A stretch of 21,283 bases of DNA. Origin: a virus. Positions 1 through 8,465 of this stretch are shown piece after piece (the stretch's first letter is position 1; each line of letters begins with the position of its first letter). The position numbers and the translations under genes were made by a program. The notes below the pieces were generated by a model. The model made no database searches, was not told the origin of the DNA, and saw only the letters and a list, made by a program, of their open reading frames with translations. Location: IMG/VR virus record IMGVR_UViG_3300043395_003232, positions 1 through 21,283 of that record. The stretch is one strand, 5' to 3'.

Positions 1-638
1 AAGATTTCTTCCCCAACATCCTGACCGAGGTCCCTGGCGCGGCAGAGGTGGTGGTGGTCAACGCAGTGCGCAACGCCTGCATCGAGTTCTGCGAGAAGAG
101 CCTGGTCCTTCAGCGCGACCACGATCCGGTCACGTTGAAGTCTGGCGTGGTGGATTACGACCTGGATCCGCCCAAGGGCTACATCGTCGTGAAGGTGATG
201 AAAGCCTGGCTCGAGGACAACCAGCTCACGCCTCTGGCGCCTGACTTCGTGCGTGAAGCGTCGGTCTACAACCGCCTGTTCACCTCGTACCAGGACAAGT
301 CCAGCACGCCGCAGTTCTACCTTCAGAAGGACGAGCGCTCGGTCTCCGTTTGGAGTCCGCCGGACAAGGACTACGTCAACGGTCTGACCATGCGCGTGGC
401 CCTGAAGCCGAGTCGAGCCAGCGAGGGGATCGAGAGCGTGATCCTCGAGGACTACGCCGAGACGATCGCAAGCGGCGCTCTGTCTCGCCTGATGATCAGC
501 GTTGGCAAGCCGTACAGCAACGAGAAGATGGCGGCAGTTCACAGGACCCTGTTCCAGCAGGGCATCAACGTGGCTCGCCAGCGCGGCACCCACGGCCAGG
601 TCCGCTCGATCTTGAGCGCCAAGCTCCGGAGAATTTGA
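1..638 (+). CDS. Phage virion-module protein, 5' end cut off by the window
   Basis: The frame is open from base 3, and about 211 residues are visible before TGA at 636-638. The true start lies upstream, so the GTG run near 48 is not taken as the start. The visible beginning (DFFPNILTEVPGA, then a segment with AVRNACIEFCEKS) resembles a conserved family I associate with tailed-phage structural modules: an N-terminal helix that begins with a short proline-containing entry and has an EFC core, followed by a mixed alpha/beta body. No enzyme motif is visible. The next gene is a BppU-like tail protein with its own Shine-Dalgarno GGAG at 628-631, so this protein most likely belongs to head-tail joining or tail assembly. 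That role rests on position and remembered family resemblance only. Confidence 0.75.
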   Translation, partial: DFFPNILTEVPGAAEVVVVNAVRNACIEFCEKSLVLQRDHDPVTLKSGVVDYDLDPPKGYIVVKVMKAWLEDNQLTPLAPDFVREASVYNRLFTSYQDKSSTPQFYLQKDERSVSVWSPPDKDYVNGLTMRVALKPSRASEGIESVILEDYAETIASGALSRLMISVGKPYSNEKMAAVHRTLFQQGINVARQRGTHGQVRSILSAKLRRI

Positions 639-639
639 T

Positions 640-1002
640 ATGCCAGCAGCAAGCTACGACTTCGAGATCGAACAGGGCGCAACCCTGTTGAAGCCGATCG
701 TCTGGAAAGACAGCGCCGGAGTACCCGTCAACCTGACTGGATACTCGGCCAAGATGCAGATCCGCAAGAGCGCTGCTTCGGACGAGGTCTTGCTCGAGAT
801 GTCCTCGACCAACGGCAAACTAGCGATCACCACTGGTTCAGGCTCTGGCGCCGGGACGATCACGATGATCTTCAGCGCAACGACGACTGCGGCCATCACC
901 TGGTCGCGGGGCAAATACGACCTTGAGCTCACCTCCGCCGACGGAACGGTGACCCGTCTCATGGAAGGCGAAATTACGGTTTCCAAGGAGATCACGCGAT
1001 GA
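640..1002 (+). CDS. BppU-like phage tail/baseplate accessory protein
   Basis: This 120-residue protein resembles the N-terminal domain of phage BppU-type baseplate proteins, small beta-sandwich proteins linked to receptor-binding fibres. What shows it: an opening with FEIEQGATL, an early WKD, the segment VNLTGYSAKMQIRKS, a central short-turn region rich in Gly/Ser, then KYDLELTS and a final GEITVSKEITR. I know this order from many phage genomes, where the gene sits just before a tail fibre, as here. ATG at 640 has GGAG at 628-631. The stop TGA overlaps the next ATG (ATGA, 999-1002), so the fibre is probably translationally coupled to it. No signal peptide or membrane segment is present. The family is fairly sure; its precise place in the virion is inferred. 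Confidence 0.8.
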   Translation: MPAASYDFEIEQGATLLKPIVWKDSAGVPVNLTGYSAKMQIRKSAASDEVLLEMSSTNGKLAITTGSGSGAGTITMIFSATTTAAITWSRGKYDLELTSADGTVTRLMEGEITVSKEITR

Positions 1003-3668
1003 GCGATCTGGTCGTTGTCGAGGAGGTTGGCGCGACCGTCGTCGTACAGGAAGTCTCTTCGGCTCAAATCGTTGAGGTGACTGCGCAAGGACCGCAAGGC
1101 CCACAGGGCGTACAAGGTCCGCAGGGCGTAAAGGGCGATTCCGGTGACGTAACGCCTGCCGCTACGGCGGCAAAGAACGCCGCGGAAGCAGCCGCCGCAA
1201 CCGCCGTCAACTACGCGAACGCCGCCTCCGGATCCGCCACAGCAGCGGCGAGCTCGGCAACCTCTGCCGCAAACAGTGCGACGACGGCCACATCGGAGGC
1301 AAACACTGCGACGGCTCAGGCAGCGACCGCTACGACCCAGGCTTCCAACGCCGCTGGTTCTGCAACGCTGGCGCAGAACTGGGCTACAAAGACTTCTGGC
1401 GAGGTTGTGACTGGGCAGGGTTACGGCGCCAAGAAGTACGCCATCGACGCCGCGAGCTCGGCAACAACGGCAACAACGTCAGCGACTAGCGCCGCAAACT
1501 CAGCAACCGACGCCGCGACGTCAGCCACCAACGCGGCCAGCAGCGCATCCGGCGCCTCAGCGAGCGCAACGTCAGCGTCAAACTCGGCCACCACCGCCAG
1601 CGCCAATGCGAGCGCGGCCTCAACGTCGGCCACCAACGCATCTAATAGCGCAACAGCCGCTGCCGCGTCTGCTTCATCTGCTCAGGGCTCGGCAACGACT
1701 GCTACCTCTCAGGCCGGAGCCGCGTCGTCAAGTGCGTCAGGTGCCGCTGCCAGCGCATCAAACGCCGCCACGAGCGCGACCAATGCAGCCAACAGCGCGA
1801 CGTCCGCCTCCGGGTCTGCTACGACCGCCACTACGCAGGCAGGCATTGCCACGACGAAAGCCGGAGAGGCATCGACCAGCGCAACGAATGCAGCTACCAG
1901 CGCATCGTCTGCCAGCGCCAGCGCTACCAACGCGGCCTCCAGTGCGACTGCTGCCGCGACCGCAAAGGCTGGCGCAGAGTCGGCTCGGGATTCCGCCCTG
2001 GCTGCGTTTGCCAACTTCAACGATCAGTACCTGGGACCGAAGTCTTCCGACCCGACGACCGATAACACTGGCGGAGCTCTTGCCGCCGGCAACCTGTACT
2101 ACAACACCAACTCAATGGCCTCCGGTGGAGGCATGAAGGTGTACGACGGAACGGTCTGGCTTGCCGCGTACGCGTCCCTGACCGGGGCATTGCTGACCGC
2201 AAACAACCTGTCCGACCTGGCAAGCGCATCTGCGGCCAGGACCAACCTGGGTCTCGGCAACGTCGAGAACAAGAGCTCGGCCACCATCCGCGGTGAGATC
2301 ACATCGAGCAACGTCACAACCGCCCTGGGGTTCACTCCGTACGACGCGTCGAATCCTGCCGGGTATGTCGGCACCTCAGCGTTGTCTTCGTACCTGACCA
2401 GCGCCACTGCGGCCAGCACCTACGCTCCTTTGGCCAGCCCGACGCTGACTGGTGTGCCTGCCGCCCCCACTGCCGCGGTTGACACCAACACGACTCAGCT
2501 TGCCACGACCGCCTTCGTGATCGGTCAGGGCTACCTCAAGTCCGCAACTGCCGCCTCGACGTATCAAACGCAGTCAGGCATGAGTTCGTACTTGACGACC
2601 TCGTCTGCGGCTTCCACGTACCTTACGCAAGCGAATGCCTCTTCGACGTACCAGACTCAATCTGGGATGTCGTCGTATCTGACAACTGCCAGCGCCGCCT
2701 CTACGTATCAGACGCAGGCGGGCATGAGCTCGTACCTGACGACGGCATCTGCGTCATCGACCTACTTGACGCAGGCCAACGCGGCGAGCACGTACCAAAC
2801 CATTTCCGGGATGTCGTCCTATCTGACGACTGCCAACGCCGCTTCGACGTACCAGACGATTAGCGGCATGAGCTCGTACCTGACCACGTCGTCAGCATCG
2901 AGCACGTACCTGCCCCTGGCCGGCGGATCAATCTCCGGCAACCTGAACTTCAGTGGCGCGAACGCTCGCATTACCGGAGACTTCACCACCACCAGCCGGC
3001 TTCTCGTCCAGACCACCTCGGCCAACAGCAATACCGTCTTTGGACTGATTCCAACCGGCACGGCGGTCAACTCGCAGTTCCATGTCTGGGGCGCTGCCGA
3101 CATCACCAACGCACCGCTTGGCGCGTTCACGATCAACTCGGCGCAAGTTCAGATTCAGTCCACTGCGGCTGGCACCGGAACCGTTCTGCCGTTCCGGGTG
3201 CTGGTTGGGACAACCGAGGTATTCCGCGCGACCACCGCCGCCAACTTCCTGATTGGCACCTCGACCGACAACGCGACCGACAAGCTCCAGGTCAACGGCA
3301 CCGTCAGCGCCACCGCAATCAACAGCACTCGGGTGAACGCTCGAGTCTCGGTGACTACCAGCGCGTCCTCTTTGACGCCGGACATCAGCGCCTACGACTC
3401 GTACCAGTTCACTGCTCTGGCCGCAACGCTGACGATCAATGCCACGACTGGCGGTACGCCCCTGGCTGGCAACAAGCTGATCTTCCGTTTCAAGGACAAC
3501 GGTACGCCGCAGACGATCTCCTGGACGACGTCCGGCGCCAACTCATTCCGCGCAATCGGCGTGACACTCCCAACCACAACCACGGCCAACAAGGTCACGT
3601 ACGTTGGCTGTATTTACAACGCCGCCGAATCCTTCTGGGATGTGGTGGCGGTGACGACACAGGTATAA
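999..3668 (+). CDS. Tail fibre with collagen-like neck and Ala/Ser/Thr repeats
   Basis: This 889-residue protein is a probable trimeric tail fibre. Residues 1-30 form a short N-terminal beta segment, likely the virion anchor. Residues 31-49 are six Gly-X-Y triplets (GPQGPQGVQGPQ and on), a collagen-like triple helix common in phage fibres. From about residue 50 to 330 the chain is almost all Ala, Ser, Thr and Asn in SATxAxxSAT-type repeats, typical of a long coiled shaft. A globular insert (NWATKTSGEVVTGQGYGAKKY) interrupts it near residue 128. Residues about 460-640 contain tandem SSYLTT..ASTYQT units. The C-terminal head includes FLIGTSTDNATDKLQVNG and a final domain ending ESFWDVVAV, both common in fibre tips. 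AAGGAG at 985-990 precedes ATG at 999. Receptor specificity cannot be read from the sequence. Confidence 0.9.
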   Translation: MSDLVVVEEVGATVVVQEVSSAQIVEVTAQGPQGPQGVQGPQGVKGDSGDVTPAATAAKNAAEAAAATAVNYANAASGSATAAASSATSAANSATTATSEANTATAQAATATTQASNAAGSATLAQNWATKTSGEVVTGQGYGAKKYAIDAASSATTATTSATSAANSATDAATSATNAASSASGASASATSASNSATTASANASAASTSATNASNSATAAAASASSAQGSATTATSQAGAASSSASGAAASASNAATSATNAANSATSASGSATTATTQAGIATTKAGEASTSATNAATSASSASASATNAASSATAAATAKAGAESARDSALAAFANFNDQYLGPKSSDPTTDNTGGALAAGNLYYNTNSMASGGGMKVYDGTVWLAAYASLTGALLTANNLSDLASASAARTNLGLGNVENKSSATIRGEITSSNVTTALGFTPYDASNPAGYVGTSALSSYLTSATAASTYAPLASPTLTGVPAAPTAAVDTNTTQLATTAFVIGQGYLKSATAASTYQTQSGMSSYLTTSSAASTYLTQANASSTYQTQSGMSSYLTTASAASTYQTQAGMSSYLTTASASSTYLTQANAASTYQTISGMSSYLTTANAASTYQTISGMSSYLTTSSASSTYLPLAGGSISGNLNFSGANARITGDFTTTSRLLVQTTSANSNTVFGLIPTGTAVNSQFHVWGAADITNAPLGAFTINSAQVQIQSTAAGTGTVLPFRVLVGTTEVFRATTAANFLIGTSTDNATDKLQVNGTVSATAINSTRVNARVSVTTSASSLTPDISAYDSYQFTALAATLTINATTGGTPLAGNKLIFRFKDNGTPQTISWTTSGANSFRAIGVTLPTTTTANKVTYVGCIYNAAESFWDVVAVTTQV
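1144..1985 (+). repeat. Ala/Ser/Thr-rich low-complexity coding repeat of the fibre shaft
   Basis: In the fibre frame this stretch reads as degenerate repeats of the form SATxAxxSATxA, with Ser/Thr codons alternating with GCN and AAC codons. The units are diverged at DNA level, so it is a protein-level repeat. Such Ala/Ser/Thr shafts occur in long, fibrous phage proteins. The out-of-frame and antisense open stretches over this region are by-products of the bias. Confidence 0.75.
2574..2909 (+). repeat. Tandem SGMSSYLTT / ASTYQT units in the tail fibre
   Basis: Within the 889-aa fibre, units of about 18 residues repeat: SGMSSYLTT followed by (S/A)SAASTYQTQ or STYLTQANAASTYQT. The SSYLTT motif occurs five times here, with related copies upstream (SSYLTSATAASTYAPL near 2386 and GYLKSATAASTYQTQ near 2530). 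The Tyr spacing suggests a regular rod-like trimer section. Copies differ mainly at synonymous positions, which suggests old duplications kept by selection on the protein. Confidence 0.8.
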
Positions 3669-3670
3669 AT

Positions 3671-3832
3671 ATGAAAATCGATTTTTCATTCGCCACTGCG
3701 TACGGCGATTTCCGCGATGCCATTCATCTTCCTGATGACCATACGTACACCGAGGAAGAGCTCAACGCAATGAAACAGGAGCGCCTGAACAACTGGCTGG
3801 CTCTTGTGTCTTCACCGCCTGTCGCGGAGTAA
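3671..3832 (+). CDS. Small 53-aa phage protein between two fibre genes
   Basis: ATG at 3671 opens a 53-codon frame ending in TAA at 3830-3832. It starts MKIDFSFATAYGDFRDAIHL, continues with a DDHTYTEEELNAMKQERL helix, then NNWLALV, and ends PPVAE. It is acidic and soluble, with no membrane segment. Short proteins of this kind follow tail fibre genes in other phages, but I do not know a function for them. It lies 2 bases after the fibre stop and 4 bases before the next ATG, which fits an operon. The Shine-Dalgarno is weak (AGG near 3660). The downstream gene's GGAG (3826-3829) lies inside its last codons. A role as fibre accessory or assembly factor is inferred from position only. Confidence 0.7.
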   Translation: MKIDFSFATAYGDFRDAIHLPDDHTYTEEELNAMKQERLNNWLALVSSPPVAE

Positions 3833-3836
3833 GTGA

Positions 3837-6800
3837 ATGGCTAACAGATACTGGCGTGGAGGATCCGGTTCGTGGAACGCAACGAACACGACCAACTGGT
3901 CAGCCACGCCCGGCGGTGCAGGCGGAGCGTCTGTTCCAACGTCTGCTGATTCTGTTTTCTTTGATCGGACTGGAACCTATACTGTCGAGCTGAATGGCAT
4001 TGGTGGAAATATCCCAACTTGTCTGGATTTGACGGTCTCTGCCGGGAACGTGACCTTTACAGACGCTGTTGGCCCAGCAGCAATATATATCTATGGGTCA
4101 TTTACGCTCAGCAGCGCCACTAGTTGGAACTCCACCGCCAACCTAGTGTTTCAGTCCAATGGAACCAGTAAAACGATAACAACGAACGGTAAAACGCTGG
4201 GCAACACCAGCATCACGCTCAACGGCTCTGGCGGCGATGTATGGACGCTTGGGTCGGCGTTTAGTACAGGATACACAAGTTCGTTTACGCTTAGTGCTGG
4301 CACGCTGAATACGGCGGGCTATTCCTTCTACGCCAACACCTTTAATACAAACAATCAAAACGTTCGATCGTTGGTGCTCGGCGCATCGGCGTTCTTGACC
4401 ACCGTATGGTCAATCACCGATGCTACCAATCTTACATTTAATGCTGGCACATCAACAATCACACATACCGCACAGTCAACCAACTTCGACGGAGCCGGAC
4501 TGACGTATTACAACGTTAGCATCGTTCCGACGGTTAACGTGTTTTCAGCGACCGTTACCGGAGCAAATACATTCAATAACCTCTCGTTTGGGCCAGCACT
4601 ATTTGCAAGCTCAAATCCTTACCGAATTGGATTCTCTGATAATCAGGTAATTACGGGCACTCTTGATTTTGGCACGAGCGGTGACGTAACTCTTAGGCGC
4701 ACCGTTTCTTGGTCTGGGACTGACGGCACTACGCAAATAACGTTAACAGCAGGCGCAATCACAGGTACTAATATCGACCTGCGGAATATTGTAATTGCAG
4801 GCGCGGCAGCTCCATTCAACGCCTCTTCCTTGGGGTGGGGGGATTGCGGCAACAACTCCGGGGTTACATTTCCTTCTCCCAAGACGGTGTACTGGAATCT
4901 TGCCGGAATCAAAAACTGGTATGACGTGGGTTGGGCCACCTCTTCAGGCGGCACTCCCGCAGCGGGAAATTTCCCACTTCCGCAAGACACGGCGGTTTTC
5001 GATGACACCGGGAGTGTCACCGGAACGATTACTCTTACCGGGTACAACGTTGGCAACTTGAATATGTCAGCGCGAACGAGCGCTATGACGCTGGCGGTTA
5101 CTTCGACAGCTCTTCAATGTGGGGACATGACGCTGGGGTCGGGTGTAACAATCACGGGCGCACTTTACTATTACGGAAAATCAGGAGTCGCAACGACAAT
5201 AACGCGCAATAGCGCAACAATTAACTCGACGCTTAACATCAACAACAGCCCGATCATTTCACTCGGGGATAATTTCGTGGTTAACGCGGCTGTAACGTTC
5301 AATTCAGGAACGCTGAGCCTTGGAACCTACAATTTTTCTTGCACTACTTTTACGTCTGGCACCTCCACGCCTCGTACGCTTGCATTTGGTACTGGGGCTA
5401 TCAATTGCACGGGAACTGGCACCGTTTGGAATGCTTCATCAGTCACCAATCTTACGGTATCGGGTACTCCAGTAGTCAACGTAACAAGTGTTGGATCAAC
5501 TGGAATTACGATTAGTTCCGGCGGCGCAGAGAACCAAGCCATCAGTTTTAATTTTACTGGCGGGACTTACGCGCTTACGATTTCTGCGGCTGTGTTCAAA
5601 GACCTGAATTTTTCAGGGTATTCAGGTGTATTGGTCGCCTTGACAAGTAACGCTACTATTTACGGAAATCTTACGCTGTCGTCCAGCATGACGATAACAG
5701 CCGCCTCATTTGGTTTCACCTTCTCCGGGTCCAGCGGCAATAAAACAGTAACAACCAACGGGATCACCGTACAGATTCCTTTCACGTTCAGCGGTGCAGG
5801 CTCCACATGGAAGCCAGTTGGCGCTCTGACACTTGGAACGAGCAAGACACTGGCTGTCAGCGCCGGCACGTTTGATTTCGACGGATATACGATCTCGTCA
5901 GGCGCTTTTACTATTAGCGCTGGCGCAACGGTAGCTTTTGGGTCTATTGGTTTATATATAACTGGTTCCGGTGCTGTTTTCTCGCAGAGCTCCACTGCGA
6001 CAGTGACTGGCTTGCGTAATGTGTATTTGACGTATTCCGGCGCAACGGCTACATCAGTTTCTGCGGTCTCGGTTACTGAGGCAAACGCAGTCAACTATTT
6101 CATAACTGCCGGGACCTACAGTTTTTCCATCGCTTCCTTGAGTGGGGTTAGGAACTTAGACTTCTACAACTCGGGGGCATCAACATTCACTGGTGTCTGG
6201 GCCAACGGAAGCGTTTCGGCAACAATCTACGGCAGCTTGACTCTTAAGTCAGGTATGACTTCCACTGGCACGGGAACGTTTTCGTTTAGCGCGACTAGTG
6301 GCGTAAAAACAATCACAAGCGCCGGGGTCACGCATAGCGCTCAGTTCGCGTTTAACGGGGCTGGCGGAACTTGGCAACTTCAGGATGCCCTCTCCACGAC
6401 AAGCTCAAGCACCAGCGCAATAAACCTTACGACAGGCACGTTCGATGCCAATGGTTACAACGTAACCGTAACGGGTAGTGTGAACATATCAAACGCCAAC
6501 ATCCGGACGCTTGCAATTGGTTCTGGAACCTGGACTGTTGGTGGAGCCTGGACAGCCTCGACGGTAACCAATTTGACGGTTACAGGAACTGGTGTAATCA
6601 GCTTGAACAGCGCATCGGCAAAGAGCTTTAATGGCGCTACTTTTTCGTACACCAATATAACGTTAAATCAGGGTGGGGCGGGGACGCTGTCGATAATTGG
6701 CGCCAATACCTTCAAGGACATCACCAACAGCTATGCCGCCACTGGCGCCACGACCATCCTGCTGGGCGCAACGCAAACCGTTTCGCAATTTACAGGGGCC

Positions 6801-7988
6801 GGTGCGTCAGGCAAAGTGCTGACGTTGAACAGCTCGCTTGCCGGAACGCAGAGAACGCTTACCCTTTCGGGCGGCGGTACGGTTTCAACCGACTATCTGA
6901 ACGTAAAAGACATTGCATTCACTCCCGGACCTGCCGCCAACGGAACAACTCCGTATGTCTGGTATCTGGGGGCAAACTCCATTAACAGCGGCAACAACAT
7001 CGGCGGGCTGTTTCAAGCCGGCGGAGCAGGTGCTCTCAAGGTCTATCAGATCACCGATACTGCGGCGACATCATGGACTGTTCCTTCCGACTGGAACTCC
7101 AGTAGCAACACTGTTCATTTAATTGGTGGCGGCGGTGGAGGTGGCGGCGCTCGTGGCACATCCAGCTCGATCAGGGCGGCTGGTGGCGGTGGCGGTGGTG
7201 CCGGCTATCGAGTTGTAACCAATTACTCCTCCTCCCCAGGAGCCACGATTACTGTTGCAGTTGGTGCAGGCGGCACCGCCGGAACCACTTTAGGCGGGAC
7301 GGGCGGCACAGGCGGTACAACGTCCTGGGCGTCGAGCTCTGCTACTGGAGGTTCTGGAGGCTCTACAACCGCAACACCATCTTCTGCTGGCGGCGCGGGT
7401 GGTACTGGCACTTATACCGGCGGCACGGGCGGTCCGGGCGGTTTTACAACTGCATCGTCAACATATGCTGCTGGTGGCGGTGGTGGCGGATCTGCTGGAC
7501 CCAACGGAAACGGCGGAAACGGCGGCGGCGGTAACATTACAGGAACTATCGGTAGCACTGCCGGTGGCGGTGGTGGTGGTAACGGCGGCGGTACTGCTGG
7601 TGCAACTGGTGTTTCTGGGACCGGTGGTGCTGGCGGAAACAACTCCTCTGGTACTGGTGGCGGCGCATCCAACACCGCAGGCACGTTTGGCGGTGGCGGT
7701 GGCGGTGGCCTTAACGCCGCCGGTAAGACAGGTGGCATGGGCCTGGAAATTCTGGGCACTGTCGGTTCTGGAGGGGGCTCTGGCGGATCTGCTGGATCGG
7801 TCGTGGCGGGTACGGCTGGCGTCAACTATGGTGCCGGCGGAGGTGGTGGATCTCCCAGCAGTTCTACTACAACAGCCGCTGGCGGCGCGGGCGGTCAAGG
7901 CTTAATCGTGATCGCGTATGTTCCGTATAACGCTCCGCCTGCACCGGCCAATCAATCCAACTTTATGGCGTTACTTGATGCGGCATGA
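3837..7988 (+). CDS. Large beta-rich adhesin/fibre with polyglycine C-terminal domain
   Basis: This 1383-residue protein is a probable surface adhesin of the tail. It opens with MANRYWRGGSGSWNATNTTNW and a VPTSADSVFFD motif. A diverged second copy appears near residues 345-395 (VYWNLAGIKNWYDVGW, then PLPQDTAVFDD). The middle is Thr/Ser/Asn/Gly-rich beta strands with three diverged repeat units, recognised by SKTITTNGKT (residue ~109), GNKTVTTNGIT (~633) and GVKTITSAGVT (~821), each followed by an NGSGG/SGAGSTW/NGAGGTW turn. This suggests a beta-helix or beta-solenoid. From about residue 1070 comes a glycine-rich domain: SWTVPSDW, HLIGGGGGGGG, many GG(T/A/S)GG repeats and the closing GLIVIAYVP. 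Similar domains occur in phage fibre-tip adhesins. GC in sampled lines is 43-48% against about 60% in other genes, suggesting separate acquisition. GGAG at 3826-3829 serves the ATG. Confidence 0.85.
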   Translation: MANRYWRGGSGSWNATNTTNWSATPGGAGGASVPTSADSVFFDRTGTYTVELNGIGGNIPTCLDLTVSAGNVTFTDAVGPAAIYIYGSFTLSSATSWNSTANLVFQSNGTSKTITTNGKTLGNTSITLNGSGGDVWTLGSAFSTGYTSSFTLSAGTLNTAGYSFYANTFNTNNQNVRSLVLGASAFLTTVWSITDATNLTFNAGTSTITHTAQSTNFDGAGLTYYNVSIVPTVNVFSATVTGANTFNNLSFGPALFASSNPYRIGFSDNQVITGTLDFGTSGDVTLRRTVSWSGTDGTTQITLTAGAITGTNIDLRNIVIAGAAAPFNASSLGWGDCGNNSGVTFPSPKTVYWNLAGIKNWYDVGWATSSGGTPAAGNFPLPQDTAVFDDTGSVTGTITLTGYNVGNLNMSARTSAMTLAVTSTALQCGDMTLGSGVTITGALYYYGKSGVATTITRNSATINSTLNINNSPIISLGDNFVVNAAVTFNSGTLSLGTYNFSCTTFTSGTSTPRTLAFGTGAINCTGTGTVWNASSVTNLTVSGTPVVNVTSVGSTGITISSGGAENQAISFNFTGGTYALTISAAVFKDLNFSGYSGVLVALTSNATIYGNLTLSSSMTITAASFGFTFSGSSGNKTVTTNGITVQIPFTFSGAGSTWKPVGALTLGTSKTLAVSAGTFDFDGYTISSGAFTISAGATVAFGSIGLYITGSGAVFSQSSTATVTGLRNVYLTYSGATATSVSAVSVTEANAVNYFITAGTYSFSIASLSGVRNLDFYNSGASTFTGVWANGSVSATIYGSLTLKSGMTSTGTGTFSFSATSGVKTITSAGVTHSAQFAFNGAGGTWQLQDALSTTSSSTSAINLTTGTFDANGYNVTVTGSVNISNANIRTLAIGSGTWTVGGAWTASTVTNLTVTGTGVISLNSASAKSFNGATFSYTNITLNQGGAGTLSIIGANTFKDITNSYAATGATTILLGATQTVSQFTGAGASGKVLTLNSSLAGTQRTLTLSGGGTVSTDYLNVKDIAFTPGPAANGTTPYVWYLGANSINSGNNIGGLFQAGGAGALKVYQITDTAATSWTVPSDWNSSSNTVHLIGGGGGGGGARGTSSSIRAAGGGGGGAGYRVVTNYSSSPGATITVAVGAGGTAGTTLGGTGGTGGTTSWASSSATGGSGGSTTATPSSAGGAGGTGTYTGGTGGPGGFTTASSTYAAGGGGGGSAGPNGNGGNGGGGNITGTIGSTAGGGGGGNGGGTAGATGVSGTGGAGGNNSSGTGGGASNTAGTFGGGGGGGLNAAGKTGGMGLEILGTVGSGGGSGGSAGSVVAGTAGVNYGAGGGGGSPSSSTTTAAGGAGGQGLIVIAYVPYNAPPAPANQSNFMALLDAA
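7119..7905 (+). repeat. Glycine-rich domain coding repeat (GGN GGN tracts)
   Basis: This stretch codes for polyglycine tracts of five to eight Gly separated by short loops (TAGTTLGGTGG, SAGPNGNGGNGGG, TFGGGGGGG). Such tracts resemble those that form polyglycine type II helices in the adhesin gp38 of T-even-like phages, where the loops between helices bind the receptor. That comparison is by pattern only. GGC and GGT codons are mixed. The antisense Pro-rich and alternate-frame open stretches are shadows. Confidence 0.7.
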
Positions 7989-8074
7989 CAATTAATACAT
8001 ACGTATGGAAGTTTGAACGAGGCTGTAAAGCCCGCCCGGTCCAATCTTCCACCGCCTTGGTAAGTATTCACTAA
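7985..8074 (+). CDS. 29-codon frame overlapping the adhesin stop; possible gene remnant
   Basis: ATG at 7985 overlaps the adhesin stop (ATGA, 7985-7988) and the frame runs 29 codons to TAA at 8072-8074. The start reads MTINTYVWKFERG and the end reads TALVSIH. The Y-V-W-K-F-E start recalls longer phage proteins that begin with a TYxWKFE strand and later carry an IHW motif. If so, this is a truncated copy stopping just where the Trp would be. The ATGA coupling is the same as at real junctions in this window, and the terminator follows only 10 bases later. It may be a short real peptide, a remnant, or chance. No RNA structure other than the terminator is visible here. Confidence 0.3.
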   Translation: MTINTYVWKFERGCKARPVQSSTALVSIH

Positions 8075-8083
8075 CATTCACAG

Positions 8084-8111
8084 AGCCCCGCTTCGGCGGG
8101 GCTTTTTATTT
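8084..8111 (+). terminator. Rho-independent terminator after the adhesin gene
   Basis: A perfect 8-bp stem AGCCCCGC / GCGGGGCT (8084-8091 and 8096-8103) closes a stable TTCG tetraloop and is followed by TTTTATTT. It is the only clear intrinsic terminator in the window. It ends the fibre/adhesin unit 49 bases before the first lysis gene, so the lysis genes need either read-through or a promoter nearby. I see no convincing sigma70 promoter in 8104-8159. Confidence 0.92.
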
Positions 8112-8159
8112 GGAACCCCACCGAAAATAGGCCCTGATTTCCAGCTCCGCGAGGCTCCC

Positions 8160-8465
8160 ATGGAAGGTCAGGTCCATAGCGATTCACAGCCGCAGAGCGG
8201 CGTCCAACTCTCAGAGGCACAGCTCGAGCTGATGCTGAACAAAGCAGCCGAATACGGGGCGCGCAAAGCGCTGGCGGACATCGGGCTGCATGACGAAGAC
8301 GCTGCCAGCGACGTCAGAGAGCTTCGCAGTCTTATCGATACGTGGCGCGACACCAAGCGCACAGCTTGGAAGACATTCGTATCTTGGGGCGTGAAGGGAC
8401 TACTACTGGCAATCGTTGCTGGACTGTACCTCAAGACCGGACACGGCGCCCACCTACCGAAGTGA
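8160..8465 (+). CDS. DUF6127-like single-pass membrane protein of the lysis region
   Basis: This 101-residue protein has a polar N-terminus, an amphipathic region (QLELMLNKAAEYGARKAL, then ADIGLHDEDAASDVRELRSL), a basic Trp-containing stretch (DTWRDTKRTAWKTF) and one C-terminal membrane segment near residues 77-93 (GVKGLLLAIVAGLYLKTG). This arrangement matches small phage proteins classified as DUF6127, whose function is not established. ATG at 8160 has GAGG at 8151-8154. It is the first gene after the terminator and heads a run of membrane proteins leading to the spanins and endolysin. A role in lysis, such as pinholin or antiholin, is possible from position and topology but unproven. The next gene probably starts 7 bases after its stop. 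Confidence 0.8.
   Translation: MEGQVHSDSQPQSGVQLSEAQLELMLNKAAEYGARKALADIGLHDEDAASDVRELRSLIDTWRDTKRTAWKTFVSWGVKGLLLAIVAGLYLKTGHGAHLPK

Noticed and set aside
1606-2136. 176-codon alternate frame over the fibre shaft (Arg/Pro/Leu-rich)
   Set aside because: It is a by-product of the Ala/Ser/Thr codon repeats in the real frame; no start signal or motif.
7412-7825. Antisense Pro-rich frame over the polyglycine domain
   Set aside because: Gly codons GGN read as Pro codons on the opposite strand, so the long frame is automatic.
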